Below, piece after piece: positions 36,593 through 44,859 of a stretch of DNA of 64,000 bases. Both the position numbers and the translations under genes were made by a program. Under the pieces are notes generated by a model. It was not told the DNA's origin and did not search any database. It saw only the letters and a program-made list of their open reading frames with translations. Source of the DNA: JACNKJ01 sp964440095 (lineage in GTDB: Bacteria > Krumholzibacteriota > Krumholzibacteriia > JACNKJ01). The stretch lies in assembly GCA_964440095.1 (NCBI GenBank), contig CAYTPZ010000001.1:62001-126000 (forward strand), read 5' to 3'. Within the stretch, counting starts at the first letter, position 1. Every line of letters starts with the position of its first letter.

Positions 36593-38365
36593 TTGACTAG
36601 CCGAATTCAAGCCCTGCCACAAGCCACCATCGACCGCATCGCAGCGGGTGAAGTGGTGGAGCGTCCGGCATCGGTGCTCAAGGAGATCCTGGAAAACTCT
36701 CTGGACGCCGGCGCCACTCGCATCACCTTGGAAATAGCCGGTGGGGGTATCGAGTTACTTCGTCTCAGCGATGACGGTCACGGAATGTCGCAGAATGACC
36801 TCCCCTCTGCCCTCGAGCGCCATTCAACCAGCAAGATCCGCAAACTTGATGATATCGAAGGTGTGACTACTTTTGGGTTCCGCGGAGAAGCCCTGGCTGC
36901 CATTGCCTCCGTATCGAATATTGAGATTACAAGCAAGGTGGAGAATGCGGATTCCGCCTGGCGCATCAGTTCCCTAAACGGCATGCTGGGAGCTGTCGAA
37001 CCTGCATCTCGCGAACTCGGCACCACCGTGAGTATGCGCGACCTTTTTGCACAGGTGCCTGTGCGGCGAAAATTCCTGAGATCCGTATCCGGTGAGAAAA
37101 GACAAGTGATGCGCGTCTGGGAGCAGTATCTTCTGGCCCATCCCGAAGTCACTTTCATTCTCATTGTTGAAGGCAAGGAGCGAGCTCGATACACAGCAGC
37201 AAGCTTGAAAGACAGGGTCGGCGATCTTCTAGGTGTGGAATCGGCTCGCCAGATGGTCGAGCTGTCGGGAGAGGATGAAGGCTTTCGCGTAAGCGGACTT
37301 TGCAGCCTACCTCTCACCAGCCGTGGCAATCGCAGTCAACAGTATCTGTTCCTGGGGCGAAGGCCCATCCAGGACGACCGTGCCCGGCATGCCATAAGCC
37401 AGGCCTATCGGGATGTTCTTGCGCCGGGCCGCTTTCCTTCCTGCGTACTATTTCTCGAAGCTGATCCCGATTTGGTGGACGTTAATGTTCATCCCGCCAA
37501 GCGAGAAGTTCGTTTTCGTGAGGCCGCCCGGGTTCATTCGGTCATCTCACGCGCCATATCTAAGGCCATTGCAGGCGGCGACCTGGCGAAGAAACTGAGC
37601 AATGATCCGGGTATTCAATTGGGGGATTTAAGACCCCGTGAAGTTTCGGCGCCACAATCGAAGATGTCATTTCCTAGTGCCGCCCAGCCTGCCTACGGAC
37701 GTGTGCGGGAATCAGGGCCAACAACTCCACCCATGGATTACCGGGAAGCACCTGCTGCCAAGTTTGAAACCGAAGAGAGTCTTTTCTGGCAACTTGAAAA
37801 CACCTTTATCCTTACCCGCATGGGTGGGGGGCTGGTGATTGTCGATCAGCACAATGCCCATGAGCGCATCCTCTTCGATAAGGCCGTGGAGAATCTGGAG
37901 GGCAGGGAGCCGGTCAGTCAGGAATTGCTCTTCCCGCACAACTTGGAAGTTAGCCCTTCGGAAATGGAGGCCTGGCGAAAGTTGGGCGATTTTTTCTCCG
38001 AACTTGGGTATCGTATGAGTGAATTCGGTCCGACGACCTTGGCCGTTGAAGCCATTCCATCCTCATTGCGAAGGTGGGATGAGGGCGAGACAATATTGGG
38101 CATTCTTGCGGACACCCTCAATGAACAGGGAGGAAGCAGCAAGAAACGCAAAATGGCTTTAGCCACCTACGCCTGCAAAGGTGCTGTGAAAGCGGGTCAG
38201 GTCTTGCGTCCCGATGAGATGCGAAGTTTGGTGGAAGAACTTTTCGAAACCACATCTCCTTACACCTGTCCCCATGGACGGCCTATTGTCATTCGTATTG
38301 GAAGAGACGAACTCGAAAAACGTTTTCACCGAATAGTCCCCGAAGGTGCCCGGGAGGATGCGTGA
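36593..38365 (+). CDS. mutL: DNA mismatch repair protein MutL
   Basis: MutL couples MutS to strand removal. The 590-residue protein has the GHKL ATPase N-terminus (IAAGEVVERPASVLKEILENSLDAG, DDGHGM, TFGFRGEALAAI) and a C-terminal domain with DQHNAHERILFD (D418 onward) and CPHGRP (C559). These motifs mark an endonuclease-type MutL, as in bacteria that lack MutH. The usual DQHA is DQHN here. The start is TTG, with AGGAG nine bases upstream and no ATG nearby. It overlaps miaA by GTGA. Confidence 0.95.
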   Translation: MTSRIQALPQATIDRIAAGEVVERPASVLKEILENSLDAGATRITLEIAGGGIELLRLSDDGHGMSQNDLPSALERHSTSKIRKLDDIEGVTTFGFRGEALAAIASVSNIEITSKVENADSAWRISSLNGMLGAVEPASRELGTTVSMRDLFAQVPVRRKFLRSVSGEKRQVMRVWEQYLLAHPEVTFILIVEGKERARYTAASLKDRVGDLLGVESARQMVELSGEDEGFRVSGLCSLPLTSRGNRSQQYLFLGRRPIQDDRARHAISQAYRDVLAPGRFPSCVLFLEADPDLVDVNVHPAKREVRFREAARVHSVISRAISKAIAGGDLAKKLSNDPGIQLGDLRPREVSAPQSKMSFPSAAQPAYGRVRESGPTTPPMDYREAPAAKFETEESLFWQLENTFILTRMGGGLVIVDQHNAHERILFDKAVENLEGREPVSQELLFPHNLEVSPSEMEAWRKLGDFFSELGYRMSEFGPTTLAVEAIPSSLRRWDEGETILGILADTLNEQGGSSKKRKMALATYACKGAVKAGQVLRPDEMRSLVEELFETTSPYTCPHGRPIVIRIGRDELEKRFHRIVPEGAREDA

Positions 38366-39261
38366 GGGTCCTTGTTCTCATGGGAGCGACGGCCACCGGG
38401 AAAAGCCGCTTGGCCATGAATCTCGCCCTAAGTAGCGGACGCGACATCATCTCAGCTGACAGTCGTCAGATCTACCATGGCCTTCGTGTCGGAACCGCCC
38501 AGCCTTCCCCGGATGATCAGGCTAAGGTGAAACACCACCTGATCGACTTTCTCGATCCGTGTGCAACCTGGTCTTCACAAGAATTTGCAGACGCAGCCCT
38601 GGACACAATTCGCTCACAAGCTGAAAACCCTCCCATTGTGGTGGGGGGCACGGGCTTTTGGCTTCGCAGCATGATGGAAGGCTTGTTTCCGCTGGAAGTA
38701 TCACGCGAAGAGTCATTGAAGGCTCGTGCGATTTTGGAACCAGAATCGACAGAGTCACTCTATGCCAGACTTGAGACCGAAGATGCATCCACAGCTGAGC
38801 GTTTGCATCCCAGTGACAGACAGCGTGTGTTGCGCGCTCTTGAAGTGTTGGACGCTACCGGAATACCTCTCTCCGAACATCACATGAAAACGCGCCGCCA
38901 GCCCAAGGGAATCGAGTGGCGAGTTGTCGTGCTCAGGTGTGAACGCAGCAGACTTCATGAGCGAATTGAAACTCGACTCGATGAGATGCTCGAGAAAGAT
39001 TGGCCCGAGGAAGTCCGTTCCCTTCTCGCATCGGGAGTTGATCCCAGATCACAGGGAATGCAGGCCTTGGGATATCCCGAAGTCGTCGCCATGCTGGCGG
39101 GGGACATGACGGTAAAGGACGCCCGTGATCGAATACTCTACCGAACTCGCCAGTATGCCCGCCGCCAAGATATTTGGTTCCGTCGCGAAGAATGCGCCAC
39201 TGTTTTGGATGCAGAAGATGAAGGTACAAGCGCAAAAATATTCGAACTGCTGTCGCCTTGA
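38362..39261 (+). CDS. miaA: tRNA dimethylallyltransferase
   Basis: MiaA adds the dimethylallyl group to A37 of tRNAs reading UNN codons, the substrate of MiaB. The 299-residue protein has the P-loop GATATGKS (8-15), SADSRQIYHGLRVGTAQPS, HHLIDFLDP, VVGGTGFWLRSMMEGL and the C-terminal RTRQYARRQDIWFR. It starts at GTG overlapping mutL; the mutL-miaA order is widely conserved. Its stop lies inside the -35 box of the tRNA-Gly promoter. Confidence 0.95.
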   Translation: MRVLVLMGATATGKSRLAMNLALSSGRDIISADSRQIYHGLRVGTAQPSPDDQAKVKHHLIDFLDPCATWSSQEFADAALDTIRSQAENPPIVVGGTGFWLRSMMEGLFPLEVSREESLKARAILEPESTESLYARLETEDASTAERLHPSDRQRVLRALEVLDATGIPLSEHHMKTRRQPKGIEWRVVVLRCERSRLHERIETRLDEMLEKDWPEEVRSLLASGVDPRSQGMQALGYPEVVAMLAGDMTVKDARDRILYRTRQYARRQDIWFRREECATVLDAEDEGTSAKIFELLSP

Positions 39262-39286
39262 CACTCTCAATTGGCATTGATACCCT
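39258..39286 (+). promoter_or_regulatory. Promoter of tRNA-Gly
   Basis: TTGACA (39258-39263), 17 bases ending in TGA, and TACCCT (39281-39286). It is ten bases before the tRNA 5' end. The -35 overlaps the miaA stop codon. Confidence 0.6.
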
Positions 39287-39295
39287 GACTCGACT

Positions 39296-39367
39296 GCGGG
39301 AATAGCTCAGTGGTAGAGCATCAGCTTCCCAAGCTGACGGTCGCGAGTTCAAGTCTCGTTTCCCGCT
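39296..39367 (+). tRNA. tRNA-Gly (anticodon CCC)
   Basis: A 72-base cloverleaf: acceptor GCGGGAA / TTCCCGC, D arm GCTC...GAGC, anticodon stem TCAGC / GCTGA with loop TTCCCAA (anticodon CCC, reads GGG), T arm GCGAG-TTCAAGT-CTCGT, discriminator U. CCA is not encoded; CCT follows. Confidence 0.93.
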
Positions 39368-39434
39368 CCTTTAAATAGCCCTGACCATACCGCCATCACC
39401 TTGGGGATAATTCAAGTGCAACCACTTCGGTTCC

Positions 39435-39551
39435 TCAATCACTGTCCGAAGTGTCGTAGGCCAGATCACCTTCGTTATCCAAACCGAAACCGTCGCCGTC
39501 CCAATTATCGGAACCATATATGACGAGCGTAAAGCATGTTATGATACTCAC
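39435..39551 (-). other. Short acidic reading frame, possible gene remnant
   Basis: In the 277 bases between tRNA-Gly and the next gene, the minus strand keeps an open frame that ends at TGA (39437-39435). A GTG at 39551 could start a 38-residue peptide whose second half is rich in Asp and Gly (GSDNWDGDGFGLDNEGDLAYD), like calcium-binding tails of secreted proteins. There is no ribosome site. It may be the end of a decayed gene or chance. Nothing else is visible in this gap. Confidence 0.2.
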
Positions 39552-39644
39552 ATGGTTACGCCCTCTTACGCCATCGGACTGAATCTTATTTGGATCTACT
39601 CAAAATCACTTGCCGCGATACCGACGGAATCGCATTCTTCTTCC

Positions 39645-40604
39645 ATGAAGCAACTCAGACTCCCTAGTTTCTTTCTTTTCCATGTTCTCTTGATCCTCTC
39701 TACTACAGCTCTTGCAACGGAGTTTCGCGAGGTCTACTCCAGCAGCGTCCATGATGGTGCACCAAGCTGGGGCGACAGTGGAGAGCAGATTGCCTTCACT
39801 TCCACCAAATCGGGTGATTGGGAAGTGTGGCTCGTGGATGCCTGGGGCAGTGAGCCAGTGAATTTCAGCCAATACCCAGACACTACTGACATCTATGCAG
39901 ATTGGAGCCCCGACGGAACCCGCATCGCTTTCTCATCGAAGCGTAGCAATGGTCACGGGCTGAACGACTACGATATCTGGATCCAAGATCTAAGCAGTCG
40001 CGAACTCATCTGTGTGACCGAGTACGATGGATATGATAACTGGGCCAGCTTTGATCCCACCGGTACAAAGATCGCTTTCACCAGCGAGCGAGGCGGGGAC
40101 AAACAGATTTGGGTCATGTCCCTGGATGACCCATCGGCTGCCTATCAAGTGAGCGTGGGATCCCATGAGTGCCAGCATGCATGCTGGAGTCCCGATGGTA
40201 ACTGGATCGCTTATGACGCAGTCATGGAGGGTGGGGGGCAGCGCGGCATCTATCGAACTCCCGCAGATGGCAGCGGCACAGGCGATGGTCACATACCTAT
40301 GGGTCTTTTGATCGCCACCAACACTCATTGGTCACCCGATGGCCGCTATCTGGCTGTTGCCGGAGGTGACGATGTTGTGGACTGGGACCTCTACCTTTGG
40401 GATCTCGTGGACGAGAGCTTGATCCAGCTTACCGATACCCGTTTTCCCGAGCAATCTCCTGTCTGGAACGACGCCGGCACCGAGATCGCCTACGCGGCCG
40501 TCATCGGCGGAAACAAGGATCTTTGGGTCGCCTATGATCTGCCGGTGGGTACGGCCGTGCAATCTATGGACTGGGGCGATCTCAAGAGCCGATTCCGGCG
40601 ATAG
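39645..40604 (+). CDS. Secreted TolB-like (PD40) beta-propeller protein
   Basis: A 319-residue exported protein. The signal peptide (LPSFFLFHVLLILSTTALA) is followed by five or six WD40-like TolB repeats of the form W(S/D)PDG-x2-IAF-x-S: APSWGDSGEQIAFTS, ADWSPDGTRIAFSS, ASFDPTGTKIAFTS, ACWSPDGNWIAYD, THWSPDGRYLAVAG and PVWNDAGTEIAYAA. There is no TolB N-terminal domain, so it is not TolB itself. ATG 39645 is chosen for the signal peptide; an in-frame ATG at 39552 would bury it. No clear ribosome site or promoter. The tail MDWGDLKSRFRR resembles the WG.(I/L)K ending common on secreted proteins of FCB lineages. Confidence 0.7.
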   Translation: MKQLRLPSFFLFHVLLILSTTALATEFREVYSSSVHDGAPSWGDSGEQIAFTSTKSGDWEVWLVDAWGSEPVNFSQYPDTTDIYADWSPDGTRIAFSSKRSNGHGLNDYDIWIQDLSSRELICVTEYDGYDNWASFDPTGTKIAFTSERGGDKQIWVMSLDDPSAAYQVSVGSHECQHACWSPDGNWIAYDAVMEGGGQRGIYRTPADGSGTGDGHIPMGLLIATNTHWSPDGRYLAVAGGDDVVDWDLYLWDLVDESLIQLTDTRFPEQSPVWNDAGTEIAYAAVIGGNKDLWVAYDLPVGTAVQSMDWGDLKSRFRR

Positions 40605-40644
40605 ATAATTCCTAAATCTTTCCCTTTAAAGCGATTCGAGCATA

Positions 40645-40674
40645 TTGACTTTCCTGGTTGGCATCCTTTACTAA
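40645..40674 (+). promoter_or_regulatory. Putative promoter of the DUF1015-serA-serC operon
   Basis: TTGACT (40645-40650), 18 bases, TACTAA (40669-40674). Good -35, fair -10, in the only gap upstream of the operon. Confidence 0.4.
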
Positions 40675-40682
40675 GGAGACGG

Positions 40683-40724
40683 ATGCGGACCCCCGCCTCC
40701 GGTATTTTGCCCCCTCTGGGCTAA
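40683..40724 (+). CDS. Possible 13-residue leader peptide before the serine operon
   Basis: A short frame (MRTPASGILPPLG) starts at ATG 40683, with AAGGAG at 40673-40678, and ends 26 bases before the DUF1015 gene. Its CCTCC stretch (40696-40700) could pair with the GGAGG ribosome site at 40740-40744, so translation of the leader might open that site. It contains one Ser and three Pro codons, with no run of serine codons. Speculative. Confidence 0.25.
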   Translation: MRTPASGILPPLG

Positions 40725-40750
40725 GGTATTTCCACCGCAGGAGGTGAAGC

Positions 40751-41989
40751 GTGTCAGACATACGTCCCTTTCCGGGTTTAAGACCTCGTCCCGATCTGGC
40801 CGCCCAAGTAGCGAGTCCACCCTATGACGTTCTGAATTCAGAGGAAGCTCGTGAGATGGCGGCGAGCAATCCCCTGAGCTTCCTCCATGTGGTCAAAGCC
40901 GAAATCGACTTGCCCGAGGGCAGCGACACCCACGTCGAATCGGTCTACGCAAAGAGTGCGGAAAACTTCAAGCGTCTCATCAGTGAGGGCTCTCTCATCC
41001 AGGATGAAAGTCCCTGCTTCTACCTCTACAGTCTCGGCATGGGCGATCACGTTCAAACGGGTCTTGTGGCAGGATGCAGCGTGGATGAATACGAGAAGGG
41101 TCTCATCAAGAAGCACGAGTTCACCCGTCGCGATAAAGAAGACGACCGGGCTTGCCATATGGAAGTATTGGGCGCCAATGCGGGCCCTGTGCTCTTCACC
41201 TATCGCCAGCTTCCGGAAATCGCAGAAATCTTCGCGCGGCTCAAGGGCGGAGAACCTGTCTATGACTTCACCGCCGATGACGGGGTTCGTCACACGCTGT
41301 GGGTCATTTCCAAGGAAGCCGACGTCACGGCCATTCAGCAGGCCTTCCTGCCCCTGGATGCCATCTATGTGGCCGATGGCCATCACCGTACCGCTTCCGC
41401 ATTCAGAGTTCGCGACATTCTGCGAGACAAGAATCCGGCGCACAAGGGCGATGAAGCCTACAATCATTTCCTCGCCGTGCTTTTCCCCGACGATGAACTC
41501 AAGATCATGGGATATCACCGCGTGCTGAAGGATCTCAACGGACTTAGCTCAGAATCCTTCATGGAGAAGGTGACCGAGAAATTCGATGTAAGTGAAACCA
41601 CGACCCCCGAGCCCGATTCGCAGAAGGCCTTCGGAATGTTCCTGGATGGAAAGTGGTACCGGCTGAACGCCAAGGACGGGAGCTTTCCCGCCGACGATCC
41701 CGTGCGCAACCTGGATGCCGCCATTCTCCAGGAGAACCTACTTGCCCCGGTCCTCGGTATCGGCGATCCAAGAACCGATCCGCGCATCGATTTCGTGGGA
41801 GGCATTCGTGGCAGCAAGGAGCTGGAGCGACGCTGCAGCACCGATATGAAAGTAGCCTTCGCCTTCGCTCCCGTGAGCGTTGAGCAACTCATGACCATCG
41901 CCGACAGCGGCGAAGTCATGCCTCCAAAATCCACTTGGTTCGAACCGAAGCTGCGTTCCGGAGTCGTTGTTCGCAGTCTCGAAGATTAA
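40751..41989 (+). CDS. DUF1015 family protein (SerK-like), serine operon
   Basis: A 412-residue protein of the DUF1015 family. The opening IRPFPGLRPRPDLAAQVASPPYDVL is typical, as are KKHEFTRRDKEDDR and VADGHHRTASAF (around 213-224), the latter a ParB-like motif also found in the archaeal serine kinase SerK. DUF1015 genes are often linked to serA and serC, as here, and I recall a proposed role in serine synthesis. No phosphoserine phosphatase (serB) is in the operon, so it may supply that step; this is inference. GTG start with AGGAGG six bases upstream. Confidence 0.82.
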   Translation: MSDIRPFPGLRPRPDLAAQVASPPYDVLNSEEAREMAASNPLSFLHVVKAEIDLPEGSDTHVESVYAKSAENFKRLISEGSLIQDESPCFYLYSLGMGDHVQTGLVAGCSVDEYEKGLIKKHEFTRRDKEDDRACHMEVLGANAGPVLFTYRQLPEIAEIFARLKGGEPVYDFTADDGVRHTLWVISKEADVTAIQQAFLPLDAIYVADGHHRTASAFRVRDILRDKNPAHKGDEAYNHFLAVLFPDDELKIMGYHRVLKDLNGLSSESFMEKVTEKFDVSETTTPEPDSQKAFGMFLDGKWYRLNAKDGSFPADDPVRNLDAAILQENLLAPVLGIGDPRTDPRIDFVGGIRGSKELERRCSTDMKVAFAFAPVSVEQLMTIADSGEVMPPKSTWFEPKLRSGVVVRSLED

Positions 41990-42000
41990 AAGGAGAAGCC

Positions 42001-42891
42001 ATGCTGATTCTGATTTCCGATGCCTTCGATCCGGGCCTGGCTGAGAAACTCGCCCGCTTCGGTGAAGTAACCGACGATAAGAGCCGTCAGGCCGAGGCCG
42101 ATGTCATCCTGATTCGCAGCAAGACCAAGGCGACCCAGGAATACATCGACAACGCGCCCAATATGAAGCTCATCATTCGCGGTGGTGTGGGTATCGACAA
42201 CATCGATACGGCCTATGCCAAGGAAAAGGGCATTCAGGTGAATAACACGCCCAAGGCTTCGGCGATTGCAGTGGGCGAGTTGGCCTTCGCGCTCATGATT
42301 TCCGTGCCAAACAGGTTGGTTGAAGGCCATGTGAGTATGTCCGAGGGCAGGTGGATCAAGAAGGAACTCAAGCGCACCGAGCTATTCGGCAAGACTCTCG
42401 GCCTTGTGGGCATCGGCAACATCGCCACCGAGGTGGCAAAGCGCGCCGCAGCCTTCGGCATGAAGGTGAAGGCCTATGACAAGTACGTGAGCCAGTCGGA
42501 TCATGCTGAGATGGTTGAGAACCTCGACGCACTCGTGGACGGTGCCGATTACATCAGCCTGCACCTGCCTCTCACCGATGAAACCCGCGATATGATCAAT
42601 GCAGATGTCATCGGCAAGATGAAAGACGGCGCAGTCCTGGTGAATACGGGCCGTGGCGGTTGCGTTCATGCGGAAGATACCAAGGCAGCCTTGGAAAGCG
42701 GCAAGCTTCGCGCCTATGCCACCGACGTTTGGCCCAGCGATCCTCCGGCGGAAGACTATCCCCTGCTTCACGCTCCCAACGTCTTCATGACTCCTCACCT
42801 GGGCGCAAGCAGCAAAGAGAACCTGCTGCGCATCGGCGATGAGGTCGAAGCCATCATCGAGACCTTCGTCAAGGAAGGAGCCAAGGTATGA
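42001..42891 (+). CDS. serA: D-3-phosphoglycerate dehydrogenase (short form)
   Basis: Oxidises 3-phosphoglycerate, the first step of serine synthesis. The 296-residue D-2-hydroxyacid dehydrogenase has GGVGIDNIDT, the NAD site GLVGIGNIATEVAKR (GxGxxA instead of GxGxxG), NTGRGG with the catalytic Arg region, and TPHLGASS with the catalytic His. It ends right after the catalytic domain. The ACT and intervening domains that give serine feedback in longer SerA forms are absent. AAGGAGAAG precedes ATG 42001; the frame opens earlier, inside the DUF1015 gene. ATGA overlap with serC. Confidence 0.92.
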   Translation: MLILISDAFDPGLAEKLARFGEVTDDKSRQAEADVILIRSKTKATQEYIDNAPNMKLIIRGGVGIDNIDTAYAKEKGIQVNNTPKASAIAVGELAFALMISVPNRLVEGHVSMSEGRWIKKELKRTELFGKTLGLVGIGNIATEVAKRAAAFGMKVKAYDKYVSQSDHAEMVENLDALVDGADYISLHLPLTDETRDMINADVIGKMKDGAVLVNTGRGGCVHAEDTKAALESGKLRAYATDVWPSDPPAEDYPLLHAPNVFMTPHLGASSKENLLRIGDEVEAIIETFVKEGAKV

Positions 42892-43973
42892 ATCGAATCT
42901 TCAACTTCAGCGCCGGCCCCTGCACACTGCCCGTTCCCGCCCTGGAAAAAGCCCAGGCCGAGTTTGTGGACTATCAGGGAAAGGGAATGTCTCTTATTGA
43001 GATGAGCCACCGCAGCAAGGAATACGATGCGGTACACATGGAAGCCATGGATCTCATTCGTGAGCTCTTCGACGTTCCCGATAATTACAAGATTCTCTTC
43101 TTGGGTGGGGGAGCCACATTGCAGTTCGGCATGATTCCCATGAATTTCCTGCCTCAGGGTCAGAGCGCCGATTACACCCTCACGGGTGCCTGGGCCAAGA
43201 AGGCTTACAAGGACGCCACGAAGATTGGCAATGTTAACGTGGTCTACGATGGGAAAGATGATAACTATCTCAATCTTCCCGATCCCGCCTCCCTGAAGCT
43301 CGATCCCGGTGCCGCCTATCTGCATATGACCAGCAACGAGACCATTGGCGGCATCCAGTGGAAGAGTTTCCCGGATGCGGGTAGCGTGCCGATCATTTGC
43401 GACATGAGCAGCGACTTCATGAGCCGCCGTGTGAACGTGGCCGATTTCGACATGATCTATGCGGGAGCGCAGAAGAATGCCGGTCCCGCGGGTGTGGGAA
43501 TTGCCATTATCAAAGATGACCTGCTTGCCAAGTGTCCGGACAACCTGCCGGCCTATCTCAATTACAAGACCCACGCTGACAAGGATTCCCTCTACAACAC
43601 GCCTCCGGTCTTTGCCATTTATATGGTTGGTCTGACCATGAAGTGGCTCAAGGGAATCGGCGGCCTGGAAGCTGCGGAGCGTCTTGCCGACGAGCGAGCC
43701 GGTCTGATTTACGGTGCCATGGAAGCTAGCGACGGTTACTATCGTTGTCCGGTTCCTGAAGCTGTTCGCTCGAAGATGAACATCGTCTTCCGTCTTCCCA
43801 GCGAGGATCTTGAGAAGAAGTTCATCGCCAAAGCGCTCGAAAAGGGCATGAGCGGTCTCAAAGGACATCGCGACGTGGGAGGCTGTAGGGCAAGTGTCTA
43901 CAACGCCATGCCGGTGGAAGGCGCCAAAGCTTTGGTGACCTTGATGGCCGAATTCCAAAAAGCCAACGGCTAG
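42888..43973 (+). CDS. serC: Phosphoserine aminotransferase
   Basis: A PLP enzyme that converts 3-phosphohydroxypyruvate to phosphoserine. The 361-residue protein starts with the hallmark NFSAGPCTLPVPAL, then GMSLIEMSHRSKEY and LFLGGGATLQFGMIP. The PLP lysine is K196 in YAGAQKNAGPAGV, and the C-terminal GLKGHRDVGGCRASVYNAMP is typical. It is the last gene of the serine operon, followed by a clear terminator. It can also act in pyridoxine synthesis, but no pdx gene is near. Confidence 0.97.
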   Translation: MNRIFNFSAGPCTLPVPALEKAQAEFVDYQGKGMSLIEMSHRSKEYDAVHMEAMDLIRELFDVPDNYKILFLGGGATLQFGMIPMNFLPQGQSADYTLTGAWAKKAYKDATKIGNVNVVYDGKDDNYLNLPDPASLKLDPGAAYLHMTSNETIGGIQWKSFPDAGSVPIICDMSSDFMSRRVNVADFDMIYAGAQKNAGPAGVGIAIIKDDLLAKCPDNLPAYLNYKTHADKDSLYNTPPVFAIYMVGLTMKWLKGIGGLEAAERLADERAGLIYGAMEASDGYYRCPVPEAVRSKMNIVFRLPSEDLEKKFIAKALEKGMSGLKGHRDVGGCRASVYNAMPVEGAKALVTLMAEFQKANG

Positions 43974-43990
43974 AACTGGTTTATGCCTTG

Positions 43991-44020
43991 AAGAAGCCCC
44001 ACCCTCGGGTGGGGCTTCTT
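43991..44020. terminator. Terminator after serC
   Basis: A 13-bp stem (AAGAAGCCCCACC / GGTGGGGCTTCTT) with a CTCG loop, 17 bases after the serC stop. The A-rich and T-rich arms make it usable in both directions, though there is no long T tract. Confidence 0.75.
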
Positions 44021-44051
44021 GCATTAGAGGCATGAAAACCACATGGCATCC

Positions 44052-44079
44052 TTGCATGTGATATCAGATCCGCTAGTAT
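44052..44079 (+). promoter_or_regulatory. Putative promoter of the creatininase-like gene
   Basis: TTGCAT (44052-44057), 16 bases, TAGTAT (44074-44079), 16 bases before the ATG and just after the serC terminator. Confidence 0.4.
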
Positions 44080-44095
44080 CGGCGCGAGGTGGAAT

Positions 44096-44851
44096 ATGAG
44101 ATTCAAACTTGAAGAAATGAATTGGACGACCGCTGCAAAGCTTTTGAAGCCTGACCGTCCCGTCGTCTTGCCGGTGGCAGCAGGGACCAAGGCTCATGGC
44201 CCCCATTTACCCCTGGGAACGGACAAGCTCATCATCGACGAGTTGGCGAATCGATTGGCAAACAAGACCGACGTTCTGGTTTTACCCACATTGTCCTATG
44301 GTTATTTCCCCGCTTTTGTAGATTGGCCGGCGTCAGTGTCCATTGATGCCGAAAACTTCAAGCACTTTGTGGGAGACATTCTGCGCTCACTGGCCAAGCA
44401 TGGCGTGAGACGCTTCCTGATTCTCGACGGTGGGGTCACGACCCAGTTTCCGCTTCGTATTCTTGCCGCCGAACTGCGGGAAGAACTTCAGGTGCTTGTC
44501 GGAGTCAGTTATATTCTAGGACTGGGATATGAAGTTGAACGAGAAGTTTGTGAGCAAGAGCAGGGTGGACATGCCGATGAAGCCGAGACCTCCTGCATGC
44601 TTGCTCTTCGACCCGACCTGGTGGATATGACCCAAGCGCCAAAGGACTTCAACACTGGCCTGGTTGGAACCCAGCGAGATGGAGTTCTCAAGGTTGCGGT
44701 GGCGGGGAAGATGACAAGTACCTCGGGCATTCATGGCGATGCAAGTTTGGCGAGTGCCGAGAAGGGTCATCGTATTCTCGATGCCATGGAAGCCGATCTT
44801 CTGACTTTCCTGGAAGCATTTCCCGAAGCTGACTTGCCAACATCTTCCTAA
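44096..44851 (+). CDS. Creatininase-family protein with altered metal site
   Basis: A 251-residue protein of the creatininase/MftE superfamily, normally di-metal amidohydrolases. Fold landmarks are present: HGPHLPLGTD (H34 to D43), LPTLSYGYFPAFVDWPASVSI, LAKHGVRRFLIL, GHADEAETSCMLALRPDLVDM (E164) and TSTSGIHGDAS. But the metal-binding Glu two residues before the first His (normally StEqHG) is Lys32. The NGHGGN motif, with its His ligand, is replaced by DGGVTTQ (111-117). So metal binding is probably changed or lost and the substrate is unknown. GAGGTGG precedes the ATG. Eight bases before a small coupled gene. Confidence 0.8.
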   Translation: MRFKLEEMNWTTAAKLLKPDRPVVLPVAAGTKAHGPHLPLGTDKLIIDELANRLANKTDVLVLPTLSYGYFPAFVDWPASVSIDAENFKHFVGDILRSLAKHGVRRFLILDGGVTTQFPLRILAAELREELQVLVGVSYILGLGYEVEREVCEQEQGGHADEAETSCMLALRPDLVDMTQAPKDFNTGLVGTQRDGVLKVAVAGKMTSTSGIHGDASLASAEKGHRILDAMEADLLTFLEAFPEADLPTSS

Positions 44852-44859
44852 GGATATCC

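Noticed and set aside
42795..44057. Long minus-strand frame opposite serC
   Set aside because: Antisense shadow of serC and the terminator; no motif and no upstream signal.
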